A stretch of 64,000 nucleotides of DNA from Phoronis australis (Eukaryota > Phoronida > Phoronidae). A program made the translations under genes and the position numbers. Positions 46,940 through 57,679 of this stretch are shown here, piece after piece; the first letter of the stretch is position 1, and each line of letters begins with the position of its first letter. The notes below the pieces were generated by a model. It made no database searches. It was not told where the DNA came from and saw only the letters and a program-made list of their open reading frames with translations. The DNA lies in contig NMRA01000164.1 of NCBI GenBank assembly GCA_002633005.1, positions 619,920 to 683,919 of the forward strand, given 5' to 3'.

Positions 46940-49430
46940 ATGACAATTAACAAAAATGGGAATATTACAACTTTTGAAGCCTGGCGACAAAAGTTAATCT
47001 ATGCATTATCTCTAGACAAGAATTTTGCGGACTTTCTTGCCGGCGGTGTTTCATGGACAGAAATGTCCCACGTTGCCCCAAGAGGTTTCACCGCTGACGG
47101 CAACGATGTTCCCGAGGCCAAGCGAAGAACTCGCCAAGATATGGCAGGCCATCCGATTCCGGCCTGCACTCTAAACCTGCCCACTTCCTGGATTTCAATG
47201 TCATTTGCCTAGAAGCCGTTAAAAATCAGAAGACCTGTTTCAACGACTCGTCTCCTCCGTCAATGATAACTTGCTACAGGTCCATTATTCTATTTGCCAT
47301 CAAGACAAAATAGTCACAGTGGATGAGAATTTCACCCCACTTGAATACGTGATTGTCCTAACCTGGTTATCACTCCTTCACCATTGACTCCCAAATCTGG
47401 TCAAACAACGAATTCCGCTCACTTACCCTGACAACCCTTGAACCAGAAATCTCCCAAGATTTGGATTCCCTGCTCGATGACATCCAGCACACAGCATATG
47501 CTAAAAATTACGTTAGAGTGGCAAACTCCAGTCTAGGCGTCCTAATTTCCAAGCATACACAGCTCCCACCTAGCTGTCATGCAATCTGTGTGTGTAAGCT
47601 GGTCGTACAGCCATCCAAAAGTTCCTCAGCTAGTGCCCATTCCTTACGGCACAAGATCGTCTGTTCGTGAGTAAAGCTTGTCAACTCACGTGTTCAAAAG
47701 ACTCAGTTTCAGAACACGGGTCAACGTGGGTGACGATGACGAGAGCTCTAGTTTTCAAGTGTCATCTTTTCGAGTTCGTGAGAATAACTTACCTACTTCA
47801 TGGGTGGCGCAGCACTGAAGAAGTATAGCCCCCATCCCCCCCGTGGTGCTCTGCCCATGTACTTTCAAGGTATTTTCCAATCATCACGGCTTCATCATCA
47901 ACATTCATACGTACCGTTTAACATTCTTCGCAACAAACATTTCAGTTTATGTCGTGCCACTGTCACCATCTTCCAGCAAACCAAGAATTTCACCCCAGCG
48001 ACTAGTGTTACTCCCACGAAACTTGCTTCAGTGCAGTTTTCGAGTTCCGTTACATTGGATCATGACTTTTTGCTACCACGTGCAACCGTTCAGTGGTTTT
48101 GCTATGTCATGGCCGAATACAACCAAGCGTTCTGCCCAGTATTCCTTGCTACACTTGATCATCCGGCCCGTCCAAGGCTGTTGTGAATACGAGTCCTGTC
48201 CAACCACCCCGGAGGGGGTTCTTGACAAGCTTGTTGAGTTGCAAACCAAGTTTAATGATCTAGGGAAGGAGGGTATATTTTGCTTTCGGAAGATCTTGGC
48301 ATTACGTTCTAATACATGAATCCACCTTTCCTTGTAGGTCCTCGAAGGGTTGTTTACCGGCGGTCACTTCAAATTTGATCATGCTTACAAGCAACAGTTG
48401 AAGCAGTGGACACTTCTTTGCTCTCGATCCTGACAAAGCCACGGAACGAGCTTAAAATCATGTCATGTCTGTGCCTCTTTGAAGGCCTCTCCCTGTGCTT
48501 CGGTTCCCTAGTCATCTAACGATAAGCCAGATGCCCCGGCGTGTGGTGTGCAGCAGATGCCATGAAGTGGACACGTCAACTCATTCTCTTCATTCGTGAA
48601 ACGGTCACATCGTACTTATCTGCTTGTCTCATTGAAAACGAGACCGGTGCCGTTGTTTGTGACGCTCTGGTTCAACTTCTGTTGGGGTTGCTCCCACTCG
48701 ATGATTCGCCAACCCTGATCCTAGCTTTCGTGTACTCCAGAGCAAAAAGCAACAAGCTATTAACCTCAGTAAGTGTGGGCCTAGAAGTTGGTCGGGTCAA
48801 GAACCTGAACAAACACCCTGTTGTGGAAAGAGCTGTCGCCGAATTTGGAAAAGAGTTGTTATGCCAAGAACCTGGAGGAGTGCCCGTGACTAAGTTAGGC
48901 CTTAGCAGCATGTCTCAATTCTCGTCTTCGTTCTCGTGGTCTGTCGTAATCAATACACAAAGGAGCAACTTCCCTTGTCAGGCCGAGATCTTATCTTACA
49001 ACATCGTGCCCGCACAGAGAACCATACACAGAGCGAAAGGTCTAAGAACCCCAATGGACGACACAGGACTGGACATACTTCCCTGACTGTAGGTGGCCTA
49101 GTATATCTTTATGCTGACCATAACAAAACACAGGCTCATGATCGATACTTAGCAGTGTCTATTGGCGACAACTGGTGTTATATCTGCAAGTTCACAGGTT
49201 CTCACCAACGTTCCGCATTGTACAAGGTGAAACTGAATGATTGTTACATTGTGCCTCGGTTTTTCTCACCTCGTGACGACGTAGATTCCTCAACAGCTCC
49301 AACGCCAGAAGATGACGACGTACCATGTGCCACCGACTGTTGTCCTACAGACGTCACAGAGCGCTCTCCATTTACCAATCGCTCTGCCTGGCTAAACGTT
49401 CAGTCGGCCGCGTCCTTGCCCATGTGAAGT
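46940..49430 (+). mobile_element. Second gypsy copy, RT deleted
   Basis: Related to the 20.6-26.7 kb element but on the plus strand. gag begins FEAWRQKLIYALSLDKNF and GGVSWTEM. An RT start block LVELQTKFNDLGKEGIF appears near 48230, then the RT and RNase H are missing. The integrase core follows with FIRETVTSYLSACLI and VGRVKNLNKHPVVERAVAE, and the C-terminal domain with GGLVYLYADHNKTQAHDRY. Many stops and frameshifts. No LTRs were found. Confidence 0.78.
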
Positions 49431-50130
49431 AATCTACCCTACCGTCAAAAAGCTTACAAGCCTAAAGTACGTTAAGCGCTATTTGAAGGTTGCGACTATT
49501 TCACGCGATGGCCTGCTGGTCATGAAGAACACTAAACCGTTAATTCCTACGACAGAACAGATTGTGGTGCCTCGCTCTATATTTAGTGGTTTACTGAGAG
49601 CTTTGCTCCTCAAACTCAACCATCCTACTGAACAACAGTTGACGTTAGTAAAGAAACGTTATTTCTCTCCTTTAGTCACGGGCCTCTGTCAAACATTTGT
49701 ATCTATGTCATGGTACACGTGCTACTCGTTGATGAAGCCCCTCCAGTATCTGATGACCCAGTCATCTAAAGGTCCACGTGAAGGCGTGGGAGTCTCGTTG
49801 GCTGCAAATGTCCTGGAGCGTGCTCACCTGAACGTCCTAATGCTGTGTGAGCGCGTTACAGTCTGCACCGTGACCTCCCCCCTACCAGTTGAGAAATACG
49901 ATACCCTCGGCAATGGGTTAGTAAGACTAGCTATGACTTGGACAGACCGTGTACGAATATACTTGTCAATCCAGCCGCAGACTTTGCTTCTCTCCACAAT
50001 GACTCCATTCTCCACCGTCTTGATATCGCCATCGACGTCGTTCGCGTCACAAACCCTGTTGCGGAGACAACAATCGCTAAGTTAGAGCATGAGCTGCTAT
50101 GTCAGGATCCTCGCGGTGATTTGCCTCAAT
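49430..50130 (+). mobile_element. Extra gypsy integrase fragment after the C-terminal domain
   Basis: It encodes KLNHPTEQQLTLVKKRYF (zinc-finger side), then VGVSLAANVLERAHL (core start, with Asn where the first catalytic Asp is expected) and, in another frame, LDIAIDVVRVTNPVAETT. This order would normally precede the C-terminal domain that lies upstream of it. It is therefore a second insertion or a rearranged piece. It ends about 280 bp from the astacin exon at 50411. Confidence 0.75.
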
Positions 50131-50410
50131 TCAGGCATTCAAAGTCGTTTTGTCTACACCTGAGTAATAGACACAACTATGCCAGTTCATTCACGTCCAG
50201 CTTCTCATCGTGGATAGGTCTTACATTCTCGAAAAGCATCGCCACGGCAACGCTAACCACAGCTACAATGAAAAATGCTAGGACAATAGTAGTAATTTTG
50301 CCCCTTCTTTCGCACTTAAGGTGTGTGACTATGCGTGCTTACATAGCGATACCTCCAAGTTACACGAACGCGATCGTTGCATTTCCCATCACTGTCTATA
50401 ACATACTTAC

Positions 50411-50493
50411 CTGTAAATTCTAGTGGATCAAGTACGTAAGGCATGGTGGCGGATGGCCAAGGTTGAATGGTCTTCCTTTTATTTCTTTGGTTT
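50411..50493 (-). CDS. Astacin-like exon: processing site and start of catalytic-type domain
   Basis: This is an 83-bp exon (phase 2 to phase 1) with acceptor ttttttcag and a strong donor G|GTAAGTAT. It encodes NQRNKRKTIQPWPSAT and then MPYVLDPLEFT. RNKR is a furin-type cleavage site, and the following Trp-Pro and Met-Pro-Tyr-Val match the WP...PYV start of mature astacin domains. The downstream splice makes GGT (Gly) and continues into GVDDVVVLHMAMRDWE. The exon lies just beyond a degraded gypsy copy that ends near 50.13 kb on the opposite strand. Confidence 0.8.
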
Positions 50494-50499
50494 CTGAAA

Positions 50500-51627
50500 A
50501 AAACAAACTGGAGACAATCAAGAATAAATGGATCGATTTTGTGACCATACATCTCATTTATAGACCAAGGTAAAATGATTAATAACTGATATAGTTTTAG
50601 TTTTGAAAAATTATCGGCACTTTTTATTTTAGGTATAAAATTTGATCTGTAACAGTGCCAACTCAAGACTGATGCTACTAAATACCAGTAGAAGAAATGT
50701 TTCAAGCAAGGACTTTTCTATTCAAAGTTAGTAAGAATATACGAAACATTAATGTCAGTGAATGTCCGCTGGACGGGAAGCGATAGATAAGCCATAATTT
50801 TCACAGGGATTTTACTAAAATTGCTTACTAGTCTCTAAATCGCTTGAAAGTTAGCCTTGCGTTGGAAGCAAAATCAAGAATGCTGTTAGCGTGAATTCAA
50901 TATTTTGGAAGCATTTCTTGGCAAAGTAGAGTGTCACCTGGTGTCGGATTATAACTTCGCAAGCTCGACGTGTTGTAGTTGCTCTGCTCAAGATTATGAA
51001 AAAATGCGAACTTGATATGCAACCACCGTGTGAATCGCATAAAGTGTAGATGGAAGAGTTGGTCATTATTTTAAACATTTCCACTGTATGGAGCTATGCT
51101 AATTAACAATAGCCTCTAGAAGGCGCAAAGCAGAGGATAATGTAAAAATAGACTTGCCGCAAGGAACAGAGTGGCAGTAAGATCCATCCAAAAGTCGTCA
51201 CTCCCTTCACGGAGATAAACTTGCCAAATTTAAGAAAATTCCCGCAAGGTGTTCATGAGATACAGCCATGGACGCAAAATTGTCACTTAGGAGGTAACAG
51301 TAGTCAGAGACGCTCGAATATGATTATCACGTCCTCTTCCGAGGAGGAACACATATACAAATTGTGCGGTTTGGCCAACAGAAAGGTGGATCTCACAAAA
51401 TAGGCAAGTAAAGGTATCCTTTCCTTTCGAAAAAATGTTGACGATTTCAATATCAAAGTTATCACGTTTCTCTCAATTCAGTTTAAGTTTCAAAGCAATT
51501 TTCTTAACCAAATTACACACATTACTATGGCCAAACATGATAGGATGACGGGACACGCATGTTGTCAAGACGATAGTCTCAACGCATTTCATGGCGTATT
51601 CCATGGCGCATATGTTGCTCCTATTTA

Positions 51628-51664
<37 letters not shown>

Positions 51665-53000
51665 GCGCGCGCGAGCGCGTACATGGAATAAAAAAGCTGT
51701 GCTCATGACTATCGGGCCAACTCGGAAAAATAACCTTCAGAATGGTTCTTTCAGGTAAGTTTTTCCGACGTCCGGCTGACATCCCAGTATCTAACTACTT
51801 TCTCTTGTCTCGTGAGTGCGACCCTTAGGATGTCAAACTGTTCAATAAATGATCTGGTTGACAAGAAAGCCCTGCACGGATGCTTTGCCAACGTCGAAAA
51901 GGCGAACAAATTACTACATTTTATTTACCTTTTAAGTCTTTTTGCAAAGATTACCTTTTAAAAAATGTGAAAAGGATAACATTTTCTCCAGCTTGTCCAT
52001 ACTGTAAAAGGAACCATTTTACCGATTTTCAATTCGCACACCTTCAGTTTTTCATAAAGAAGGCATTTTTCAAACTCGTATAGATTAAAAGGAACTGTTT
52101 ACACCTTCACTTTTTTGTGAAAGATTGAAATCGCGGAGATTTAATTGAAAGGTTAATGATAAATGTAACCATTTCCGACATTTATTCTGACAAAGTTTGA
52201 TTTTCCGAGTTTAAGGATGATGTTCTACCCACGACAGGAACTTATTGATCCTTATACGATGTTTCTCTTACCAGGAGTAATAGACTCCTCTAACAGGGGA
52301 CTGAATTCGAGTCATCGATGATGCTACTATGAAAATCTACCAGTGAGATAATTTGTTAACTACATCTGATTGTCGACGAGGGGTAGGTCAAGTGGACTAT
52401 TCTTTTGGGGAGAGCGACGATGCGAAGCATGATATTGATCCTAATTTGTTTACATTTTTGCTTTAGATGCGTCGTGCACTTTTCGGCAGGTAACAAATTT
52501 ATGTACGAATGAACATTTAGGGAAAAAAGTAAAAACAAATTCTAAAACCAAGCCCTTTTAATTTTGAAGGAACCCATTTGCTGGTTCAGCTTTTATAGTC
52601 CTTCTTTTCGCCGCATAACGAATCGATTTAACTGAATTTACTTTTGATTGAATTTAAAACTTAACCAAATGCATGGATATCGTATATCAATACTGAATGC
52701 ACGATCATTTTGGATTGCAGCCTCGATTCATTTCAAACAGCATTGGCTTGACTCCGCTGTGCCGTGAATGAAATGAGAAACACTTTTCGTAAGTAGAGCT
52801 CAAACGCAGGGAACCTAGCTCCCGAAATTTCTAGTCGCTACATGACTTCAAATTTCATTACCTTTAGCGAGAAGAACTAACAAAGTTCCACTTTTACGAC
52901 TGACCGTAATATTTCCTCATCTGAGCAAGGAACTATTTGAGACCATTTTTTATTGCGGTAAGTTACCCTAACTCAAAATTTAGCTTTAACAGGAGAACGG
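50500..53000. other. Intron stretch without recognised genes
   Basis: No exon is supportable. A mixed (CA)/(CG) tract lies near 51626-51680, listed separately. Confidence 0.4.
51626..51680. repeat. Alternating purine-pyrimidine tract
   Basis: A run of CA and CG dinucleotides (acacacac, cgcgcg, acac, cgcgcgcg). Such alternating tracts can adopt Z-DNA in vitro. No gene context. Confidence 0.85.
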
Positions 53001-53177
53001 GTTTAAAGGAGAATGCCACCCGATTTAAAAGACTACTAGTCTTTTTTACCGTCTTAATCGGTCTATATCTACATCGCCTCTTATACGGTCGACCTTACCT
53101 TGCCGAAAGGTGTCGCGTTAACCTGTGAGGAAGGTGAGAAGCGACGCAGCGACGTCAGTGGTTCGTCTGCAGAGTGA

Positions 53178-53474
53178 ATGCCGCTATATTGCGGTGCATC
53201 GGTTCCCGCTTGTCCGAACTATGAAGCTGCGAAGAAAGCGGGTATATCGTTTTTTCGACTTCCTCGAGAGCCCGAAATGCTTTGGAAGTGGCTCGCGGTA
53301 GTGAAGAATGAAAGGTATGCTGTTAATAGCAAGTATGAGGCCGTGAAACATCTCCGTGTCTGTGGCCGGCATTTCGTCGACAGTGATTTCTCTGACAAAT
53401 TCCGGCTTACCAAAGAACTATCCATACTTTCCGTTGCCTATGCATGTTCACGGGGCCTCCCTAGTATTTCTTGA
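53178..53474 (+). CDS. THAP-domain protein fragment (98 residues)
   Basis: It starts at an ATG with MPLYCGASVPACPNY. It continues with ISFFRLPREPEMLWKWL, then HLRVCGRHFVDSDFSD and a GLPSIS end. THAP zinc fingers follow C...C, then about 40 residues, then C-x2-H, with F-x-x-(F/L)-P and W in between; all are visible here. The usual final A-V-P-T-x-F box is only loosely matched. It binds DNA in the transposases and host factors of this family. The frame is intact but short: only the DNA-binding part remains. Confidence 0.78.
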   Translation: MPLYCGASVPACPNYEAAKKAGISFFRLPREPEMLWKWLAVVKNERYAVNSKYEAVKHLRVCGRHFVDSDFSDKFRLTKELSILSVAYACSRGLPSIS

Positions 53475-54145
53475 TCAGTGTATTCCGGTTCGAACTGATA
53501 GCCTGTGAAACCTAACGATCTGACCCGTGAAGTCTTCGTCGGATGAGCTCTTGACTAAATCGGGATTAGCGTCGGGTGAGTTGCCATGTAGACGTTTATT
53601 ATTCTGTGTTCTTTTTCAAAATGAATTATTCTCATCCTAAAATGATCCTAACCAATGCTTACATGAAACTGAAACAAAGTCTGTCTCATTAGATACAATG
53701 TGTAATGCCTTGGAGTGCTCACGTGAGTGCAAATGTTTTGAGAAGCCAGCAATGACTAAACTACTGCGTTAGGCTACCGGCTTTTGATGTTGGCATTGAT
53801 AGGTAATTGACCGGGCACCCAGGCCGTGTGAGCGCATGCTATTTCAGCGTCTGCTGACAGAAGCTGTTGTGAAACAACAATTCAATTTTATATGCTATTG
53901 TCACATATTAGGAGAATCTTTATTTAGAAATACAAATACATTATTCAAATCGTTGTTAATGTACAACCTTTGCCCTGACGGTCTGTGGAAGGGGAACTTC
54001 GCGGCCCCCGACAAGTATGTAGATTTCCAGTTTCGTGGCTAATTCACATAAAGTATACGTGCACATTATTTCTTTGGCTCACTACTATAGTGACTGGAGG
54101 TTTTGTTTTTAACTCAAGCTGGTTTATGTTCGTGCCAGTCCCGGC

Positions 54146-54247
54146 GGCCGCGACGGGCCTGATCGGGTTCCGAGCCACTGGCCGGGATAACGAGTCAGTC
54201 CGGCCGCGACGGGCCTGATCGGGTTCCGAGCCACTGGCCGGGATAAC
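54146..54247. repeat. 56-bp GC-rich tandem duplication
   Basis: GGCCGCGACGGGCCTGATCG and following sequence is repeated at 54146 and 54202 with identical bases. It is very GC-rich against AT-rich surroundings and lies inside the Kolobok-like element. Confidence 0.9.
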
Positions 54248-54920
54248 AAGCGTTTTGCGTGTTTAGAACTAAAAAAATCACAAGTATAAACAACACAGAT
54301 CTAGGTTCTCCTGTCTGTATTTCACGGAAGAATACTTCGAATTTATCTCGGAACAGACCCCAAACTCCTGCTACGGCATTACCCTTGGTAAATTGGCCTG
54401 CCGAACTTTGTAGGCTACGGTGTGTCCAAATACCAGTAAATCCGTAACAGCGAAATAAAACAACACGCTTTTGTAAGAGCTCGGTGTATTTTTAAGGGTT
54501 TTACATCGAAGTTTGATGATTTATTGGTGTTAAACGACGAATTCAAGCGATAAGCTGACACCACTAACCCCTGTTGTGAACTGCTTAACAAACTGCGTGT
54601 GAAACCAATTACGTCATTGGATAAGTTCAACACCTCCGTCTGCTGTCAGGTGTCAGGTAACTCAACCGAACGTGCCGTTATCGAGTAGAACTACTCGATC
54701 TAAATTGATACAAAATAGGTTGTTTTTTGGGTGGCATTCTCCTTTAACATGACTAAACTTTGGCCGGATATAAGCAAAGTATGGAATTCTGGAAAATCTT
54801 TTGTTTACAGCAGACGAATTGTCTAGACACCAGATTGCAAAATGATCCTATTTCTCAAAACTCTCATTCCAAGTACGGGGAAAAATACGTAACAGGTACA
54901 GACATTTAATATAACCTCAC

Positions 54921-55044
54921 CCGGTCGCACGGTAGAGTGTGCTGAACTGTTCATACGTTAGCTTCATATCCAACTCAGTGGTGATTAAGTCAGCATCTGG
55001 ATTCAATTCTGCGTTTCCGCTAGTGTGATTCACATATTGCTCTT
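54921..55044 (-). CDS. Pro-region exon of the astacin-like gene
   Basis: This is a 124-bp exon (phase 1 to phase 2) with a pyrimidine-rich acceptor (ttttttcag) and donor GG|GTGAGG. It encodes an acidic stretch followed by DMKLTYEQFSTLYRATG, which leads directly into the RNKR site of the next exon. Length and place fit the propeptide of astacin-family proteins, which keeps the enzyme latent until furin-type cleavage. The exon lies just outside the Kolobok-like element at 53003-54747. Only this frame is open across the exon. The family assignment of this exon is inferred from its place in the gene. Confidence 0.65.
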
Positions 55045-55049
55045 CTGAA

Positions 55050-56650
55050 AAAATAGTTCGTAAATAACAACGTGTTTTCTGGCGATCTGTGTAAAGTTAA
55101 TTTTGACCACTCGTGTCCATTTTGACCAGTGGTGTCCATTTTGATCCAATATGCTCATATTCACACTTTTAACACGTACAGTAAATATAAAGAGACGCAA
55201 AAGTCCACTTCCATCAAGTAGTCCATGCTTATAAAGATGTCTATAATTCGTATTTCACAAAATTGGTTCAACCATTGCGCCAGTGATCTAGTAAAACCAG
55301 GCTCTCTTACTCTGAACGCAGTGAGTCCAAACCTCCCTCCACCAATTACGTTCATTTCAGCATAATATTAAATTTAGATCAAAGTTTAATGACTATTTTT
55401 GTCATGCGTGAATCTCACAGCGGTGAATGTTAGTTCGAGTTTAAGATGGTAATTTAGGTTAGAACTGTTTAGACCCCACCTCCTTAGAGTTTAAGGTCCA
55501 AAATAGATTTAAACCAAATTTCGCTTGACAAATGTACCCATGGTTAAGCCTCTTCTGTGTAATACAAAATATTTTAACCCTATGGATCCAAACGGGCTTA
55601 ATAGATTGAAATGTAAGTAATTGGTAAAATGAACATGATACACTGTAGGTCAAAATGGACATATGTTCAGAAGAAATGGATTTCGTGTGGTAAAATCTTT
55701 CTCAACTAGACTCTAGTCTACACCGTGTATACCGGGCGTCTTCACGTACGACCTTCGACTGGGACACCGTCTACACGTTTTGGCCACACAGATGTGGCTT
55801 CCAAACCCTCAGCCATACGTTCCATCATTTTTCGCATACACAAATTGTGGAATTTGAATTAACATTCGAATTTTTTTTTCGATGGTTGCGAAAGGGCATG
55901 CGGGAATTTATTTTTCAAACTTTAGTGCTAGGCTTAAAATTACTCAACACAAGTGTTCGACGTGCATCTTCAGTGTTGGACCTATAGCTTGAGCTGTCGA
56001 CATGTAATTCGAGCACTCAACGTGCGTGATATAATCTTCGAGCGAAAACAATGCATATTTCAACTTGATGATGATGATGTTGAAAGGAACAAGTTGTGAC
56101 AGTTCCCCACACAAGATAAGCCTCATTTCTGTTCTCAAGTAATAAGTCGAACATTCGAGTTATAAATCGAGCGCGTGATTTATAAGTCAAGCACACAAGT
56201 TAGAAAAAAAAAACTTTTCTAACTTTCCCAGCCGCGGCAAGAACCCGATCACTTTCAGAAGAAATCTTTTTAATTCCTGGCCATTGTTGTTTTCACCTGA
56301 GCAATGGTTATGGACTTGTTATCAACTATGAGTTATGTTATTGCCACAGTCGGCTTCTTCTGTATTAGGCGTTTCAATTGACTCGCGGATGCTCGCCTGA
56401 AAATCCCTATACGATGAAATCCGGTGACTGGAACAGGAAAGTGTCAAGGCAGAGCACAAGAACCTGCGAGTGCAATAGAAATCATGTCCATGACTTCAGT
56501 TCAGTGAACCTGAATTTGTCGAATTATATGTTTGTATGCATATTTGTTGTTTTCAACAGGTCATCGAGCAACAGGTCCCTGCTGGCCGAAATGCTGCATG
56601 GAAGATGAAACATCAGAACACAATGTCGTTCGTAGGTTCTCTTATAAAAG
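55050..56650. other. Intron or upstream stretch without recognised genes
   Basis: Only a short 20-bp period repeat (TTTTGACCA.TGTCCA, 55099-55145) stands out. No signal-peptide exon could be identified with confidence. Confidence 0.4.
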
Positions 56651-56659
56651 CATTAGGAA

Positions 56660-57668
56660 CAGTGGCGGATCTAGGATATCACATGGGGGGTGCCCAACAT
56701 TTTCTCCGGCTGTAAGCATTTGCGCAAACCACGATTGTAGATGCGCACAGCACCGAATGGGGGGAGGTCGGGAGGGGGGTTCGCCCCCCTCCCGCCCAGG
56801 AAATTTTTCTGTTTTTTCCTCTAAAAATCAAGCATTTTCCTTGATTTCTGATGTATTATCCAAGAAAAAAAAGAAAAACAAAACACAGAGAACGTGTCAC
56901 ACAAGAAAAATTGCGAGTTTCACAGACTCGAACTCACAACTGGCTGCTAGGACGAGCATGCTTTACCACTACACCACCAAGACTTCACTTATTAACAGAA
57001 GCTAAGAGACCTACTTGTTTATGGTCCACAGCGTTTGCGCGCGAAACCTACTTATTTTTGTAATGGTTATTACACGTTTTATATTTTGTGTAATCGGTTC
57101 TTAACAAATTTGTTGTATTTAGAATAGCCTTCAAATGCCCAAAAGACCAAATCCGTTTTTCGTGTTAGCAATAATGACGGGATTGCTTTGGAAATCGTCT
57201 AAAGTTAAGGTTTGACAAAGAGAGAATTAATGAGTTTCTGAGTGATTCACTTAGGCTTCGATTAAAATTCACATCTTACCAGCAGCTTCTGTTTTTTCAT
57301 AGTCACTCAGGTTCCATTTTCTTTAAAAAATGAGGTAAATTTTCTCCATTGCACAGTGGAGCAGACGACGGAAACGGAGTCGTAGTGCGCAGCGCCACTG
57401 CCGGTCGCCTGGGATATCGCGGGAGAGCCTACACTTGCCCATAGTTCCGTTACGAATGCGCCGTGTTCCGAATTTGACACTTGAAATTGGATATGAGCCC
57501 CCCAAATACTAAGACTGCACACATTTAAATCTTTTTTCATCCGTATAATTTTAATTACCGGGACAAATTAATAAACCCAACATTCCCCTACGCTCTTGCT
57601 GTTTTATTTTTTGCGGCAGCCAAGGTGGGAGGGGGCAGGCCCCCTGGGCCCCCCTAAATCCGCCTATG
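56660..57668. mobile_element. Non-autonomous DNA transposon, CAGTGGCGGATC ends
   Basis: A 1009-bp element. Left end CAGTGGCGGATCTAGG, right end CCTAAATCCGCCTATG (inverted repeat with two mismatches and one shift), flanked by an exact 5-bp duplication AGGAA (56655-56659 and 57669-57673). G-rich and C-rich runs sit inside each end. No transposase is seen. It contains a tRNA-like segment. Confidence 0.8.
56911..56983 (-). ncRNA. tRNA-like sequence (pol III box A and B)
   Basis: On the minus strand GTCTTGGTGGTGTAGTGGTAA looks like a tRNA 5' half with box A (GTGTAGTGGT), and GAGTTCGAGTC matches box B, at about the right spacing. The 3' end does not pair with the 5' end as an acceptor stem, so this is a tRNA-derived relic or SINE head, not a working tRNA. 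Confidence 0.5.
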
Positions 57669-57679
57669 AGGAAAGAATG

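Larger units (their letters stand above)
53003..54747 (+). mobile_element. Kolobok-like DNA transposon with THAP domain, TTAA target
   Basis: Perfect 19-bp inverted ends TTAAAGGAGAATGCCACCC (53003-53021 and 54729-54747), the outer four bases being TTAA, the expected target duplication. Inside is a THAP-domain open frame (53178-53474) reading inward from the left end. Kolobok elements combine TTAA targets with THAP-bearing transposases. The catalytic part of a transposase is not visible, so this is a deleted, non-autonomous copy. A piggyBac-type element with a captured THAP is the alternative. Confidence 0.82.

Noticed and set aside
56911-56983. Working tRNA gene
   Set aside because: Box A and box B are present, but the acceptor stem does not pair and the segment lies inside a transposon. 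Recorded as a relic only.
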